Assembly (NCBI GenBank): GCA_905202125.1 | Contig: CAJKQX010000064.1 | Coordinates: 1 to 14,677 of the forward strand | DNA: 14,677 nt | Direction: 5' to 3' | From: an uncultured Prevotella sp. | Lineage (GTDB): Bacteria > Bacteroidota > Bacteroidia > Bacteroidales > Bacteroidaceae | Shown here: piece after piece, positions 7,720 through 14,677 of the stretch | Numbering within the stretch: the stretch's first letter is position 1 | Layout of the letters: each line of letters starts with the position of its first letter | Translations under genes and position numbers: made by a program | The notes under the pieces: generated by a model | Database searches by the model: none | What the model saw: the letters and a program-made list of their open reading frames with translations, nothing else | What the model was told of the DNA's origin: nothing

Positions 7720-7796
7720 ATAAAAACTCGGTCGAACAAAGATGAAAATCCAGTTGCACAAAAATAAAGACTCTGTTGCGGCGCAATAGATAAGTC
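7687..7796. repeat. Degenerate 22-base tandem repeat array (about 5 units)
   Basis: Units start at 7687, 7709, 7731, 7753 and 7775, exactly 22 bases apart. They share a core like GTTGCACAAAGATAAAA followed by a short C/T-rich end. By eye, agreement with the consensus is about 14, 18, 16, 20 and 10 of 22 bases, so the first is moderate and the last is weak. The array covers the MutS-like gene's last ten codons and stop, fills the convergent gap and touches the symporter stop. Read on the minus strand, the better units contain a TAnnTTTG-like motif, for example TATTTTTG at 7766-7759. I see no terminator in this gap. Confidence 0.7.
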
Positions 7797-8991
7797 ATGC
7801 CATCCGGATTTTCTTTGCAATGGCGTTCATTATTAGCGCTATCGCACCGTCGCCCGTCACGTTGCAGGCCGTACCGAAGCTATCCATTGCCACGTAAAGC
7901 GTTACCATCATGGCCTGTTGTTCGGCGTTGAATCCCAAGATTGTGTTGAGTATGCCGAGCGCAGCCATAATAGCGCCACTGGGAACACCGGGTGCCGCCA
8001 CCATCGTGATGCCCAGCATGAGGATGAAACCCGTGAACAGCATGAAATCGAAGGGCATTCCCTGCATCAGCATGAGAGCCACGGCGCAGGATACTATCTT
8101 CAATGTGCTGCCAGACAGGTGTATCGTCGCGCACAGAGGAATGACAAATCCCGCTATCTCCGGCGCCACACCGTTGCGCAGCGTCTGCTGCAATGTTATC
8201 GGTATCGTGGCTGCCGACGAGGATGTGCCGAGTGCCGTGAAATAGGCGGGGAGCATACGTGACAGCAGTTTGAGGGGATTGCGGCGTGTCACAAGGCCAG
8301 CTATGAGGTATTGGAACAGCAACATCGCGAAAGTCATAAGGAATATAATGCCGATAATCTGAATGAATGTTGCAAGCACGATGCTCACTTTCCGGGATGC
8401 CGACATGTCGAGAAACAGACCGAAGATGAATATCGGCAGCAACGGGATAATGACGTTGCTGATGGCTTTTGTGATAATCTCTTTGAACTCGTTGAAACCC
8501 TGTTTGAGTGCCGTCGAATTGGAGGTGGCTATTCCCAGTCCTGCCAAGAACGAGAACACCAGCGCCGTCATGACCTCCATGATAGGCGGAATCTTGATTG
8601 TGAATATCGGCGCTATGCCCTTTCCGGCTTCTTGCAGCGATGATGTCAGGGAGTCGTTGATCAGCGAAGGAAACAGTGTGACGCTGCATCCGTAGGCCAT
8701 GAATCCGGCGAGAATGGTGGCTCCATAGGCTATGAAGGCCGTGATGTAGAGCATACGGCCTGCATTCTTGCCCACATCGGCAATGGCCGGAGTGACCAGT
8801 CCGAGGATGATGAGCGGAATGAGAAACTTGAGCAGTTGGTCGAAAATGCCGTTGAACGTGTTGAAGGCGCATATTATGAAATCAGGAACAACATATCCCA
8901 AAGCGATGCCGGATATGATTGCAATGATGATGCGGGGCAGTAAGCCGAGGCGGAACAAGCCTTTCTTAGGTTTGGGAGAACGGGTTTGCAT
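7795..8991 (-). CDS. SLC1-type (DAACS) symporter, divergent substrate site
   Basis: 398 residues and strongly hydrophobic, with the fold pattern of dicarboxylate/amino acid:cation symporters (GltPh, DctA, SstT). Hairpin 1 carries GTSSSAATIP (255-264), hairpin 2 AAPGVPSGA (332-340), and the last helix DSFGTACNVTGD (370-381). Two signature positions differ from glutamate and aspartate carriers. The NMDGT motif reads HLSGS (291-295). The arginine that binds the side-chain carboxylate (Arg397 in GltPh numbering) is replaced by glycine at 373. This argues against an acidic amino acid substrate; a neutral amino acid or another small molecule is plausible. Coupling may differ too, since the altered motif contributes to a sodium site. 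It is transcribed alone toward the MutS-like gene and is separated from the upstream inositol-phosphate synthase gene by a terminator. Confidence 0.85.
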   Translation of the reverse strand: MQTRSPKPKKGLFRLGLLPRIIIAIISGIALGYVVPDFIICAFNTFNGIFDQLLKFLIPLIILGLVTPAIADVGKNAGRMLYITAFIAYGATILAGFMAYGCSVTLFPSLINDSLTSSLQEAGKGIAPIFTIKIPPIMEVMTALVFSFLAGLGIATSNSTALKQGFNEFKEIITKAISNVIIPLLPIFIFGLFLDMSASRKVSIVLATFIQIIGIIFLMTFAMLLFQYLIAGLVTRRNPLKLLSRMLPAYFTALGTSSSAATIPITLQQTLRNGVAPEIAGFVIPLCATIHLSGSTLKIVSCAVALMLMQGMPFDFMLFTGFILMLGITMVAAPGVPSGAIMAALGILNTILGFNAEQQAMMVTLYVAMDSFGTACNVTGDGAIALIMNAIAKKIRMA

Positions 8992-9036
8992 TGGTAATAT
9001 TGTTTTTAGTCGTTGTTCGCTGTTTTCGTTTGATAT

Positions 9037-9080
9037 TATAAAAAATTCCGTTTCTAAATATAAAAAATTCGACTTGGTAA
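9037..9080 (-). repeat. Two 22-base repeat units upstream of the symporter
   Basis: The 12-base stretch TATAAAAAATTC occurs at 9037-9048 and again at 9059-9070, exactly 22 bases apart. On the minus strand the units read GAATTTTTTATA and then a variable part ending AAACG or similar. They resemble a diverged version of the array at the symporter's other end. One unit carries TATATTTA, near the -7 consensus, so this region may also contain the symporter promoter. Confidence 0.5.
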
Positions 9081-9124
9081 AAGAAAAGGGGATGTATCAC
9101 ACACAAACAAATGATACATCCCCT
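9074..9124 (-). terminator. Terminator of inositol-phosphate synthase
   Basis: A perfect 12-base stem, GGGGATGTATCA (9088-9099) with TGATACATCCCC (9112-9123), has a 12-base loop. It gains one more A-T pair at 9087/9124. Read on the minus strand it is followed by TTTTCTTTTACC. It starts about 20 bases after the stop codon at 9146. Confidence 0.85.
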
Positions 9125-9145
9125 CATAGGAATTGTTATTTCTGA

Positions 9146-10480
9146 TTAGTCGATTTCTTCATCAGCCTCGTAACCACCCATCTCGCGGATAGCGTTTTTC
9201 AGCATGGTGTACTGCTGATAAAGGTTGTTGACAGCCTCTTCGCCTTTGGTATAGTCGTGCATCGGGCTCTTGAGGAAGAAGCTAAGGAAACGCTGTGTGC
9301 CGTATCTTCCTGCTCGTGCGGCAAGGTCGCTGAGCAAACAGAGGTCCAGACAGAGAGGTGCGGCAAGTATACTGTCACGGCAGAGGAAATTGATCTTGAT
9401 CTGCATGGGGTATCCCATCCATCCGAAGATGTCGATGTTGTCCCATCCTTCTTTGTTGTCATTGCGTGGAGGATAGTAGTTGATGCGCACTTTGTGATAA
9501 TACTGGGTGTCCTCGTCGTTGCCGTGACCATAAAGGTCGGGCTGTACGTCAGGTTTGAGGATTGTCTCAAGGGTTGACAGTTTGGACACCTCTTTTGTAC
9601 GGAAATTGGCCGGTTCGTCAAGCACGAGACCGTCGCGGTTGCCGAGAATGTTGGTAGAGAACCATCCGTTCAGTCCTAAACAGCGTGTGCCGATGATAGG
9701 AGCGAAACCACTCTTGACGAGAGTCTGTCCTGTCTTGAAATCCTTGCCTGCGATGGGCATCTTTGTCTTTTCGGCCATTTCCCACATTGCCGGTATGTCA
9801 ACTGTGGTATTAGGAGCACCCATGATGAACGGCGCACCCTCAGACAAGGCTGCGTAGGCGTAGCACATCGAAGGAGCGATATGCTCGCAGTCGTTGTCTT
9901 TCATGGCCTGTTCGAGAGCAGCCAGTGTGCCGTGTACCTCCTCGTTGTAGGGAACATATATTTCTGTTGAGGCTGCCCAGAGCACCACGATACGTGCGCA
10001 ATCGTTGGCCTTCTTGAAATCGCGGATGTCCTGACGCAGTGCTTCCACCATCTCCCAACGTGTCTTGCAGTCTTTCACATTGTCGCCGTCAAGTCTCTTG
10101 GCATAGTTCTTGTCGAACGCAGCCTTCATCGGGACGATCTTCTCGAGCTCGTCACGCACGGGGTTGATGTCTTTCTCTTTGAGCACCTCGGCGTACATCG
10201 CAGCCTGATAAGCATTCTGCGGATACACGTCCCATGTACCGAAGACGATGTCGTCCAGCTTGGCCATCGGCACGATGTCGCTGTAATGCATATATTTTTT
10301 GTCAGCTCCGCGGCCTACACGTATTTTATCATATTGGGTCATAGAGCCGACAGGCTTACCCAGTCCTTTTCTTGTCATGAGCACACCTGTCATAAATGTT
10401 GTGGAAACGGCTCCGCATCCCACAACCATTATACCCAGCTTTCCTTCAGCCGGTTTTACGCATGTTTGTTTATTATTCAT
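9146..10480 (-). CDS. ino1: Inositol-3-phosphate synthase
   Basis: 444 residues. This NAD-dependent cytosolic enzyme (EC 5.5.1.4) converts glucose 6-phosphate to 1D-myo-inositol 3-phosphate. A Rossmann segment GIMVVGCGAVSTTFMTG lies at 16-32. The family's catalytic region is clear: GKDFKTGQT (245-253), STNILGNRDG (275-284), FRTKEVSK (293-300), and KINFLCRDSILAAPLCLDL (362-380) with its conserved Asp-Ser. Length fits the short bacterial/archaeal-like form. In gut Bacteroidota the product feeds inositol lipid synthesis, and the gene is often clustered with a CDP-alcohol phosphatidyltransferase. No such gene is in this window. It is transcribed alone, diverging from the aldolase gene, with a terminator right after it. 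Confidence 0.93.
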   Translation of the reverse strand: MNNKQTCVKPAEGKLGIMVVGCGAVSTTFMTGVLMTRKGLGKPVGSMTQYDKIRVGRGADKKYMHYSDIVPMAKLDDIVFGTWDVYPQNAYQAAMYAEVLKEKDINPVRDELEKIVPMKAAFDKNYAKRLDGDNVKDCKTRWEMVEALRQDIRDFKKANDCARIVVLWAASTEIYVPYNEEVHGTLAALEQAMKDNDCEHIAPSMCYAYAALSEGAPFIMGAPNTTVDIPAMWEMAEKTKMPIAGKDFKTGQTLVKSGFAPIIGTRCLGLNGWFSTNILGNRDGLVLDEPANFRTKEVSKLSTLETILKPDVQPDLYGHGNDEDTQYYHKVRINYYPPRNDNKEGWDNIDIFGWMGYPMQIKINFLCRDSILAAPLCLDLCLLSDLAARAGRYGTQRFLSFFLKSPMHDYTKGEEAVNNLYQQYTMLKNAIREMGGYEADEEID

Positions 10481-10537
10481 TAGTTATTGATTTATATGTT
10501 GATTTTCAATGTCTGATTGTTTTACTTCGTAATATTG

Positions 10538-10569
10538 CAAAGATAAGTATTTATTGATACATAACCATT
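10538..10569 (-). promoter_or_regulatory. Promoter of inositol-phosphate synthase
   Basis: On the minus strand TATCTTTG (10545-10538) is a perfect -7 element. The -33 position 20 bases upstream reads AATG, a poor match to TTTG. The start is expected near 10531, giving a leader of about 50 bases. It is arranged back to back with the aldolase promoter. Confidence 0.6.
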
Positions 10570-10672
10570 CTTTTTAACTTATTTTTCACTCATTGCCTGC
10601 AAGATAAACCAAAAGTTGATAAACAGGGGCGTTTTTCTTGCGAAACTTAATATTAAAAAAACAATGTATCAC

Positions 10673-10703
10673 TTTGCACAACGAAATTAAAATATTAACT
10701 TTG
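10673..10703 (+). promoter_or_regulatory. Promoter of fructose-bisphosphate aldolase
   Basis: TTTG (10673-10676), a 19-base spacer and TAACTTTG (10696-10703) match the Bacteroidota consensus almost perfectly. The expected leader is about 43-46 bases, A/T-rich, without a Shine-Dalgarno sequence. Apart from the two divergent promoters I see nothing else in the 273-base gap. Confidence 0.8.
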
Positions 10704-10753
10704 CAATCAGATATATAAGATGAGTACATCTCTAAAATTTTAAAATTATAATT

Positions 10754-11764
10754 ATGGTAAACTACAAAGAATTAGGCTTGGTGAACACTCGTGAGATGTT
10801 CAAGAGAGCTATCAACGGCGGTTACGCTATTCCTGCTTTCAACTTTAACAACATGGAGCAGTTGCAGGCTATCATTAAGGCTTCTTCCGATTTGAAATCT
10901 CCGGTTATCCTTCAGGTTTCCAAAGGTGCCCGCAATTATGCCAACCAGACATTGCTGCGCTACATGGCACAGGGTGCTGTCGAGTATGCAAAGGAACTTG
11001 GATGCAATCATCCTGAGATCGTGCTCCACCTCGACCACGGTGACAGTTTCGAGCTTTGCAAGAGCTGTGTGGACATGGGCTTCTCTTCAGTGATGATCGA
11101 CGGCTCTTCTCTGCCTTACGAGGAGAATGTCGCTTTGACAAAGAAGGTTGTGGAATATGCTCACCAGTATGACGTAACTGTTGAAGGCGAACTTGGCGTT
11201 TTGGCCGGTGTTGAGGACGAGGTTGTTGCCGAAGAGTCTCACTACACAAAGCCTGAAGAGGTTATCGATTTCGTTACAAAGACCGGCGTTGATTCACTCG
11301 CCATCTCAATCGGTACTTCTCACGGTGCTTACAAGTTCAAGCCGGAGCAGTGCACACGCGACCCGAAGACAGGTCTGCTTGTTCCTCCTCCATTGGCATT
11401 CGACGTGCTCGACGCCATCATGGAGAAACTTCCCGGATTCCCAATCGTTCTTCACGGTTCTTCTTCTGTTCCTCAGGAGTATGTTAAGATCATCAACGAG
11501 AACGGTGGTAAACTGCCCGATGCAGTAGGTATTCCTGAAGAGCAGCTCCGCAAGGCTTCCAAGAGCGCCGTTTGCAAGATCAATATCGACTCTGACTCTC
11601 GTCTCGCATTCACCGCTGCCGTACGCAAGGTATTTGCTGAGAAACCCGGTGAGTTCGACCCGCGTAAGTATTGCGGTCCCGCTCGCGACCTGATGATCGA
11701 GCTTTACAGCCACAAGATCAAAGAGGTGCTCGGTTCTGACAACAAACTTGCTCAGATGGACTAA
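10754..11764 (+). CDS. fba: Class II fructose-1,6-bisphosphate aldolase
   Basis: 336 residues. This zinc-dependent cytosolic enzyme (EC 4.1.2.13) reversibly cleaves fructose 1,6-bisphosphate into dihydroxyacetone phosphate and glyceraldehyde 3-phosphate in glycolysis and gluconeogenesis. HLDHGDSFE (92-100) carries the catalytic Asp94 and the zinc ligand His95. The other zinc ligands are His190 in GTSHG and His234 in VLHGSSS. VEGELG (143-148) and INIDSD (276-281) mark further active-site and phosphate-binding loops. Length is normal for the family. Codon choice is visibly different from the neighbours (many GCT, TCT, GTT, CTT, CGT), as expected for a strongly expressed gene. It has its own consensus promoter and a strong terminator, so it is probably a single-gene transcript. 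Confidence 0.95.
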   Translation: MVNYKELGLVNTREMFKRAINGGYAIPAFNFNNMEQLQAIIKASSDLKSPVILQVSKGARNYANQTLLRYMAQGAVEYAKELGCNHPEIVLHLDHGDSFELCKSCVDMGFSSVMIDGSSLPYEENVALTKKVVEYAHQYDVTVEGELGVLAGVEDEVVAEESHYTKPEEVIDFVTKTGVDSLAISIGTSHGAYKFKPEQCTRDPKTGLLVPPPLAFDVLDAIMEKLPGFPIVLHGSSSVPQEYVKIINENGGKLPDAVGIPEEQLRKASKSAVCKINIDSDSRLAFTAAVRKVFAEKPGEFDPRKYCGPARDLMIELYSHKIKEVLGSDNKLAQMD

Positions 11765-11813
11765 TATAATAAGGTGGCTGTGCGCACATGGTGTGTCGGC
11801 CTCTTATGATGAT

Positions 11814-11849
11814 AAAAAAAACGCTTGCAGATTTGCAAGCGTTTTTTTT
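11814..11849. terminator. Bidirectional terminator between aldolase and DUF4831
   Basis: ACGCTTGCA (11821-11829), loop GATT and TGCAAGCGT (11834-11842), with flanking A (11814-11820) and T (11843-11849) runs, make a stem of about 16 pairs with a T run on either strand. It suits both the aldolase transcript and the convergent nnr operon. Confidence 0.9.
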
Positions 11850-11917
11850 ATTGAGTATCAATTGAAACTTTTCTCTTCACACGAATGTTCTGCCGCTCGT
11901 GCCGCACGATGACGGTA

Positions 11918-12964
11918 TCATTCCAACGGTTTTGTTTTCAGACTCACCACGTTGCCTGTTGTCGGGTCGAGTACAAGCATGGATGTCATCTTTTTACCAA
12001 AAAGTGTCCCGTTGAGCAGTTCCACTTTGCCGTATTGTGCTGCATAGGTGTTGAGCGCGGCTATTGTTTGTGAACCGTCGGTGATGGAGATTCTGATTTT
12101 TCCGGGCAGATTGATACCCAATTGCAGTTCGTCTTTGCTTTTCTTTATCTCCTCGTCCACGCTCGGTGCTTCGGCCAGGATGTTCTCGTCGTTGATTACG
12201 GCATAAAACGGTTTTCCGGACATATCGTCGCTATCGGTCAGTCCGAAATGCTTTGAGAATCTGAATACGATGATCTTGTTCATCTCCTTTTTCGGTACGA
12301 ATGTGATGATTGTTTCCGTCGTGTCTGTCTCCGTGGTGCCGTCGAACATCTGCATGAGAGCCCTTTCCTGCGTGTCGAGCTGGCTCAGCATGATTTTCAG
12401 TTGCTCGCCGTCTTTAGGCATGAACTCGGCCTCGCCGCGCGCCAGTTGGTTACGACTGTCTCGTATGTCGTATATCTCCTGCGCTATCATCTGTGCCATC
12501 TTGGGCAGATTGCCCGAGGCGAGGATGTCCTGGCTCATGTAGTCGTGCGGATCCAGAGGCTGGGGTTTGCGCGTCGGTGTGAATGGTCGGATGGCTTTCT
12601 CCTCCGTGCCCTTAGTGTTGATGGCCTTGAGCACACCGTTCTTGTCGCAGTCGATGCTCAGTATGCTGTGTTTTTTGTCTATTATGAGATTGTATTCTTT
12701 GTCTGTGTCTGGTATGCCGTTGGTCGTTAACGATGCTCCCACTATGCGATAGCTCACCGTCGGAGTGTTGCTGCTTTTGTTTTTGAAATAGATATCGGCA
12801 TAGTCGGCGAGCTGTCCCGGGGTGAAGGTGGTCTTCTCTACGAGTATCGACATTCTCACTTCGGTTTTGGGCAGGTAATACTTGAAATTGCCCGGCGTCT
12901 TTTGCGATGAGGCCGGCACCGCTGCGATTGCTGCGAGCAAAAGGGCTGAAAATATTTTTTTCAT
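11918..12964 (-). CDS. Exported DUF4831-family protein, function unknown
   Basis: 348 residues starting MKKIFSALLLAAIAAVPASSQ, a clear signal peptide with no lipobox, so it is secreted to the periplasm or beyond. The early segment NFKYYLPKTEVRMSILVEK followed by FTPGQLADYADIYF fits the DUF4831 family, found in Bacteroidota and without a known activity. The middle (about 140-210) is helical and rich in charged residues, with QMIAQEIYDIRDSRNQLARGEAEF resembling a conserved family stretch; the ends look beta-rich. No transmembrane segment follows the signal. The ATG lies one base after the stop of nnr, so the two are surely co-transcribed; whether this reflects a functional link is unknown. The shared bidirectional terminator is downstream. 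Confidence 0.75.
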   Translation of the reverse strand: MKKIFSALLLAAIAAVPASSQKTPGNFKYYLPKTEVRMSILVEKTTFTPGQLADYADIYFKNKSSNTPTVSYRIVGASLTTNGIPDTDKEYNLIIDKKHSILSIDCDKNGVLKAINTKGTEEKAIRPFTPTRKPQPLDPHDYMSQDILASGNLPKMAQMIAQEIYDIRDSRNQLARGEAEFMPKDGEQLKIMLSQLDTQERALMQMFDGTTETDTTETIITFVPKKEMNKIIVFRFSKHFGLTDSDDMSGKPFYAVINDENILAEAPSVDEEIKKSKDELQLGINLPGKIRISITDGSQTIAALNTYAAQYGKVELLNGTLFGKKMTSMLVLDPTTGNVVSLKTKPLE

Positions 12965-12965
12965 A

Positions 12966-14489
12966 TTACATTAGGTCTTTTATACGTTTGAAAGCATGAG
13001 GTATGAAATTTATTATATCGCTTGCCATAAGACACTCCTCGCCTAATTGTTCGGCAGCGATGTCGCCTGCCAGTCCGTGGAGATACATTCCCGTGATGCA
13101 GGCCTGTTTTCGGTCGTATCCACGTGCGAGCAGTCCGGTGATGATGCCCGTGAGCACATCGCCGCTGCCTGCGGTGGCCATGCCGGCGTTGCCGGTTGTA
13201 TTGAAGAGTACCCGTCCGTCGGGTGTACACAAGGCGGAGTAGTGGCCTTTGAGAATGATGAAGGCCTCGAGCTGTTCTGCCATGTCGCGCGCCTTGACCA
13301 GTCGTTCGTGGCTGCCCGATGATGTGTTGCCCGTGAGGCGGTCGAACTCTTTGGGGTGGGGAGTAAGTATCAGTCCCTCGGGTAGTTGTTGCATCCATGT
13401 GCGGTGTGTGCCCAAGATGTTGAGCGCGTCGGCATCCACCACCAACGGACACTGTGTGCGCCGGATTTGCGATATGAGCGCCATCGCCGTATTCTCGTTG
13501 GTGCCCAGACCCGGGCCAATGCCTATGGCGTTGTAGACCGACGGGTCGAGCGAGTCGGAGAAACAGTCGTTCTCCTTGTCGGTATGTATCAGCGCCTCGG
13601 GCACCGATATCTGCATGGCCGTGTAGTTGTGGCGCGGTGTGTGCACGGTCAGTTTGCCCACGCCGGAACGCATACAAGCCCTTGCGGCGAGGATGGCCGC
13701 ACCCGTCATGCCGTAGCTTCCTGCTATCAACAGGGCGTGTCCCATGTCGCCTTTGTGGGCGAAGGAGTCGCGTGAGCGCATGTGTCGCACTACCATGTCG
13801 GGCTCGATGGTGGCACACTGACAGTCGGTCTTGTCGATATATTCGGCCGAGAGCTGTATGTCGAGCACCTCGAGCCTACCGATGTATTCCTGGTTTTCGG
13901 CAAACATCATCGACAGTTTTTTCTGTTGCAGGGTGAGGGTCACGTCTGCCCGTATGATGTTTGTATGTATGTTGTAAGTATTGTCCTCGGTCATCAGACC
14001 CGACGGCATGTCGATGCTCACCACTGTTGTGGGCGACTGGTTGATATATTTCACCAATGAGGCAAATCCTCCCGAGAGAGGCTTTCTCAGTCCCGAGCCG
14101 AACAGACCATCTATGACCAATGTCCCCTCTTCCAGCTTGGGAGGATTGAAATCGGCCGTCACCGTAGTGAAATCTTTGGCGCGTCTGTGCGCCGCAAGCC
14201 TCTTGCTGTTGGTCTCGCAGTCGGCCGACAGATGTCCCGTGACGTTGAACAGGTAAGTGCTGACATCATATCCGCGGTCGAGCAACATCCGTGCCACGGC
14301 CAGTGCGTCGCCGCCGTTGTTTCCCGGACCGGCGAACACCACCGTGCGTGTGGTTTTCGGCCAACGCTCCGTTATGGCCCCGGTGAGAGCGGTCGCCGCC
14401 CGTTCCATCAGTTTTTCAGATGTGATAGGCTCGTGCTCAATGGTGTATTTGTCGAGTTCGCGAATCTGAGCTCCTGTAAATATTTTCAT
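12966..14489 (-). CDS. nnr: Bifunctional NAD(P)H-hydrate epimerase/dehydratase
   Basis: 507 residues from the ATG at 14489; a TTG three codons upstream overlaps the promoter's -7 element and is rejected. The N-terminal YjeF_N domain epimerises R- and S-NAD(P)HX and shows GPGNNGGDALA (54-64), DGLFGSGL (127-134) and SIDMPSGL (158-165). The C-terminal carbohydrate-kinase-like domain (from about 230) dehydrates S-NAD(P)HX using ADP. It shows HKGDMGHALLIAGS, GPGLG (325-329), DADALN (352-357), LTPHPKEF (375-382) and the catalytic loop AGSGDVLTG with its Asp at 444. Both domains look complete, so one protein should repair damaged nicotinamide cofactors. It is first in an operon with the DUF4831 gene, one base apart, under a consensus promoter immediately upstream. 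Confidence 0.95.
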   Translation of the reverse strand: MKIFTGAQIRELDKYTIEHEPITSEKLMERAATALTGAITERWPKTTRTVVFAGPGNNGGDALAVARMLLDRGYDVSTYLFNVTGHLSADCETNSKRLAAHRRAKDFTTVTADFNPPKLEEGTLVIDGLFGSGLRKPLSGGFASLVKYINQSPTTVVSIDMPSGLMTEDNTYNIHTNIIRADVTLTLQQKKLSMMFAENQEYIGRLEVLDIQLSAEYIDKTDCQCATIEPDMVVRHMRSRDSFAHKGDMGHALLIAGSYGMTGAAILAARACMRSGVGKLTVHTPRHNYTAMQISVPEALIHTDKENDCFSDSLDPSVYNAIGIGPGLGTNENTAMALISQIRRTQCPLVVDADALNILGTHRTWMQQLPEGLILTPHPKEFDRLTGNTSSGSHERLVKARDMAEQLEAFIILKGHYSALCTPDGRVLFNTTGNAGMATAGSGDVLTGIITGLLARGYDRKQACITGMYLHGLAGDIAAEQLGEECLMASDIINFIPHAFKRIKDLM

Positions 14490-14495
14490 ATAATG

Positions 14496-14526
14496 CAAAG
14501 TTACAAAATTAATTTGTCCACGCCAA
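14496..14526 (-). promoter_or_regulatory. Promoter of the nnr operon, almost no leader
   Basis: On the minus strand TTG (14526-14524), a 20-base spacer and TAACTTTG (14503-14496) match the consensus. The -7 element ends seven bases before the ATG, so transcription should begin only a few bases from the start codon. Confidence 0.8.
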
Positions 14527-14545
14527 TGTTTTGTATCTTTTATTT

Positions 14546-14572
14546 AACCCAAATCGTCATTAGACCGGCAAT
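14546..14572. repeat. Right arm of the long-range inverted repeat
   Basis: It matches the reverse complement of 25-51 with one mismatch in 27 bases. Beyond it, to the window's end, no gene is visible. The short palindrome CATAGC-CC-GCTATG (14655-14668), inside TGTC...GACA flanks (14647-14677), may belong to the same dispersed element. Confidence 0.7.
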
Positions 14573-14677
14573 GGGCATGAATGATGGTTATCGTATTGTC
14601 TGTTCACGTGTTTTGGAGATTATATTTGTCGTCTTGCTTCCCGTATTGTCTCGCCATAGCCCGCTATGCCTTCGACA

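Noticed and set aside
7880..8872. Second minus-strand frame of about 330 codons inside the symporter
   Set aside because: Its translation is His/Arg-rich and lacks hydrophobic segments; it is a frame shadow of the symporter.
12961..13818. Second minus-strand frame of about 285 codons inside nnr
   Set aside because: Composition (His, Arg, Thr, Gly) is that of a shifted frame; the nnr frame has all catalytic motifs.

Overview
The window comes from a member of the Bacteroidota, most likely order Bacteroidales and possibly Prevotellaceae. Upstream of most genes I can read the phylum's characteristic promoter (TTG or TTTG, about 19-21 bases, then TAnnTTTG), there are no clear Shine-Dalgarno sequences, and several proteins belong to families typical of the order (a receiver-fused PEP-synthase-like protein, a membrane MutS-like ATPase, DUF4831, inositol-phosphate synthase, class II aldolase). 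The genus is an inference from memory of sequence style.

Layout. Bases 1-872 hold no convincing gene. They contain one arm of an inverted repeat shared with the right end of the window, a 59-base hairpin built of three AAAGGG-N-CCCTTT palindromes at exact 22-base spacing, and an approximately 80-base segment duplicated in tandem, whose second copy carries a near-ideal promoter. That promoter reads into a 989-residue protein with two receiver-like domains and a PEP-synthase-type ATP-grasp domain (873-3842). The following gap (3843-4191) contains a compact promoter-to-terminator unit that looks like a small RNA gene. Next is a two-gene plus-strand operon: an exported GH172/DUF2961 glycosidase-like protein and a membrane-anchored MutS-like ATPase.

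Facing these, on the minus strand, are a divergent SLC1-type symporter (7795-8991) and inositol-3-phosphate synthase (9146-10480). Degenerate 22-base repeats sit at both ends of the symporter gene, and the first of them forms the last ten codons of the MutS-like gene. A 273-base divergent promoter region separates inositol-phosphate synthase from fructose-bisphosphate aldolase (10754-11764), whose codon use suggests high expression. A strong bidirectional terminator follows. The right part is a minus-strand operon: nnr (NAD(P)H-hydrate repair) first, then one base later a DUF4831 exported protein. nnr has a promoter so close to its ATG that its mRNA should be nearly leaderless.

How the genes fit together. 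The set is mostly housekeeping or core metabolism (glycolysis, metabolite repair, inositol phosphate production) with a few accessory exported or membrane functions, and does not form one pathway. I see no phage, transposase, CRISPR, rRNA or tRNA. The most noteworthy items are the candidate small RNA, the 22-base-period repeats, the hairpin of three palindromes, the duplicated promoter, and the unusual kinase-like receiver protein, which lacks the phosphohistidine and PEP-binding domains of true PEP synthases.
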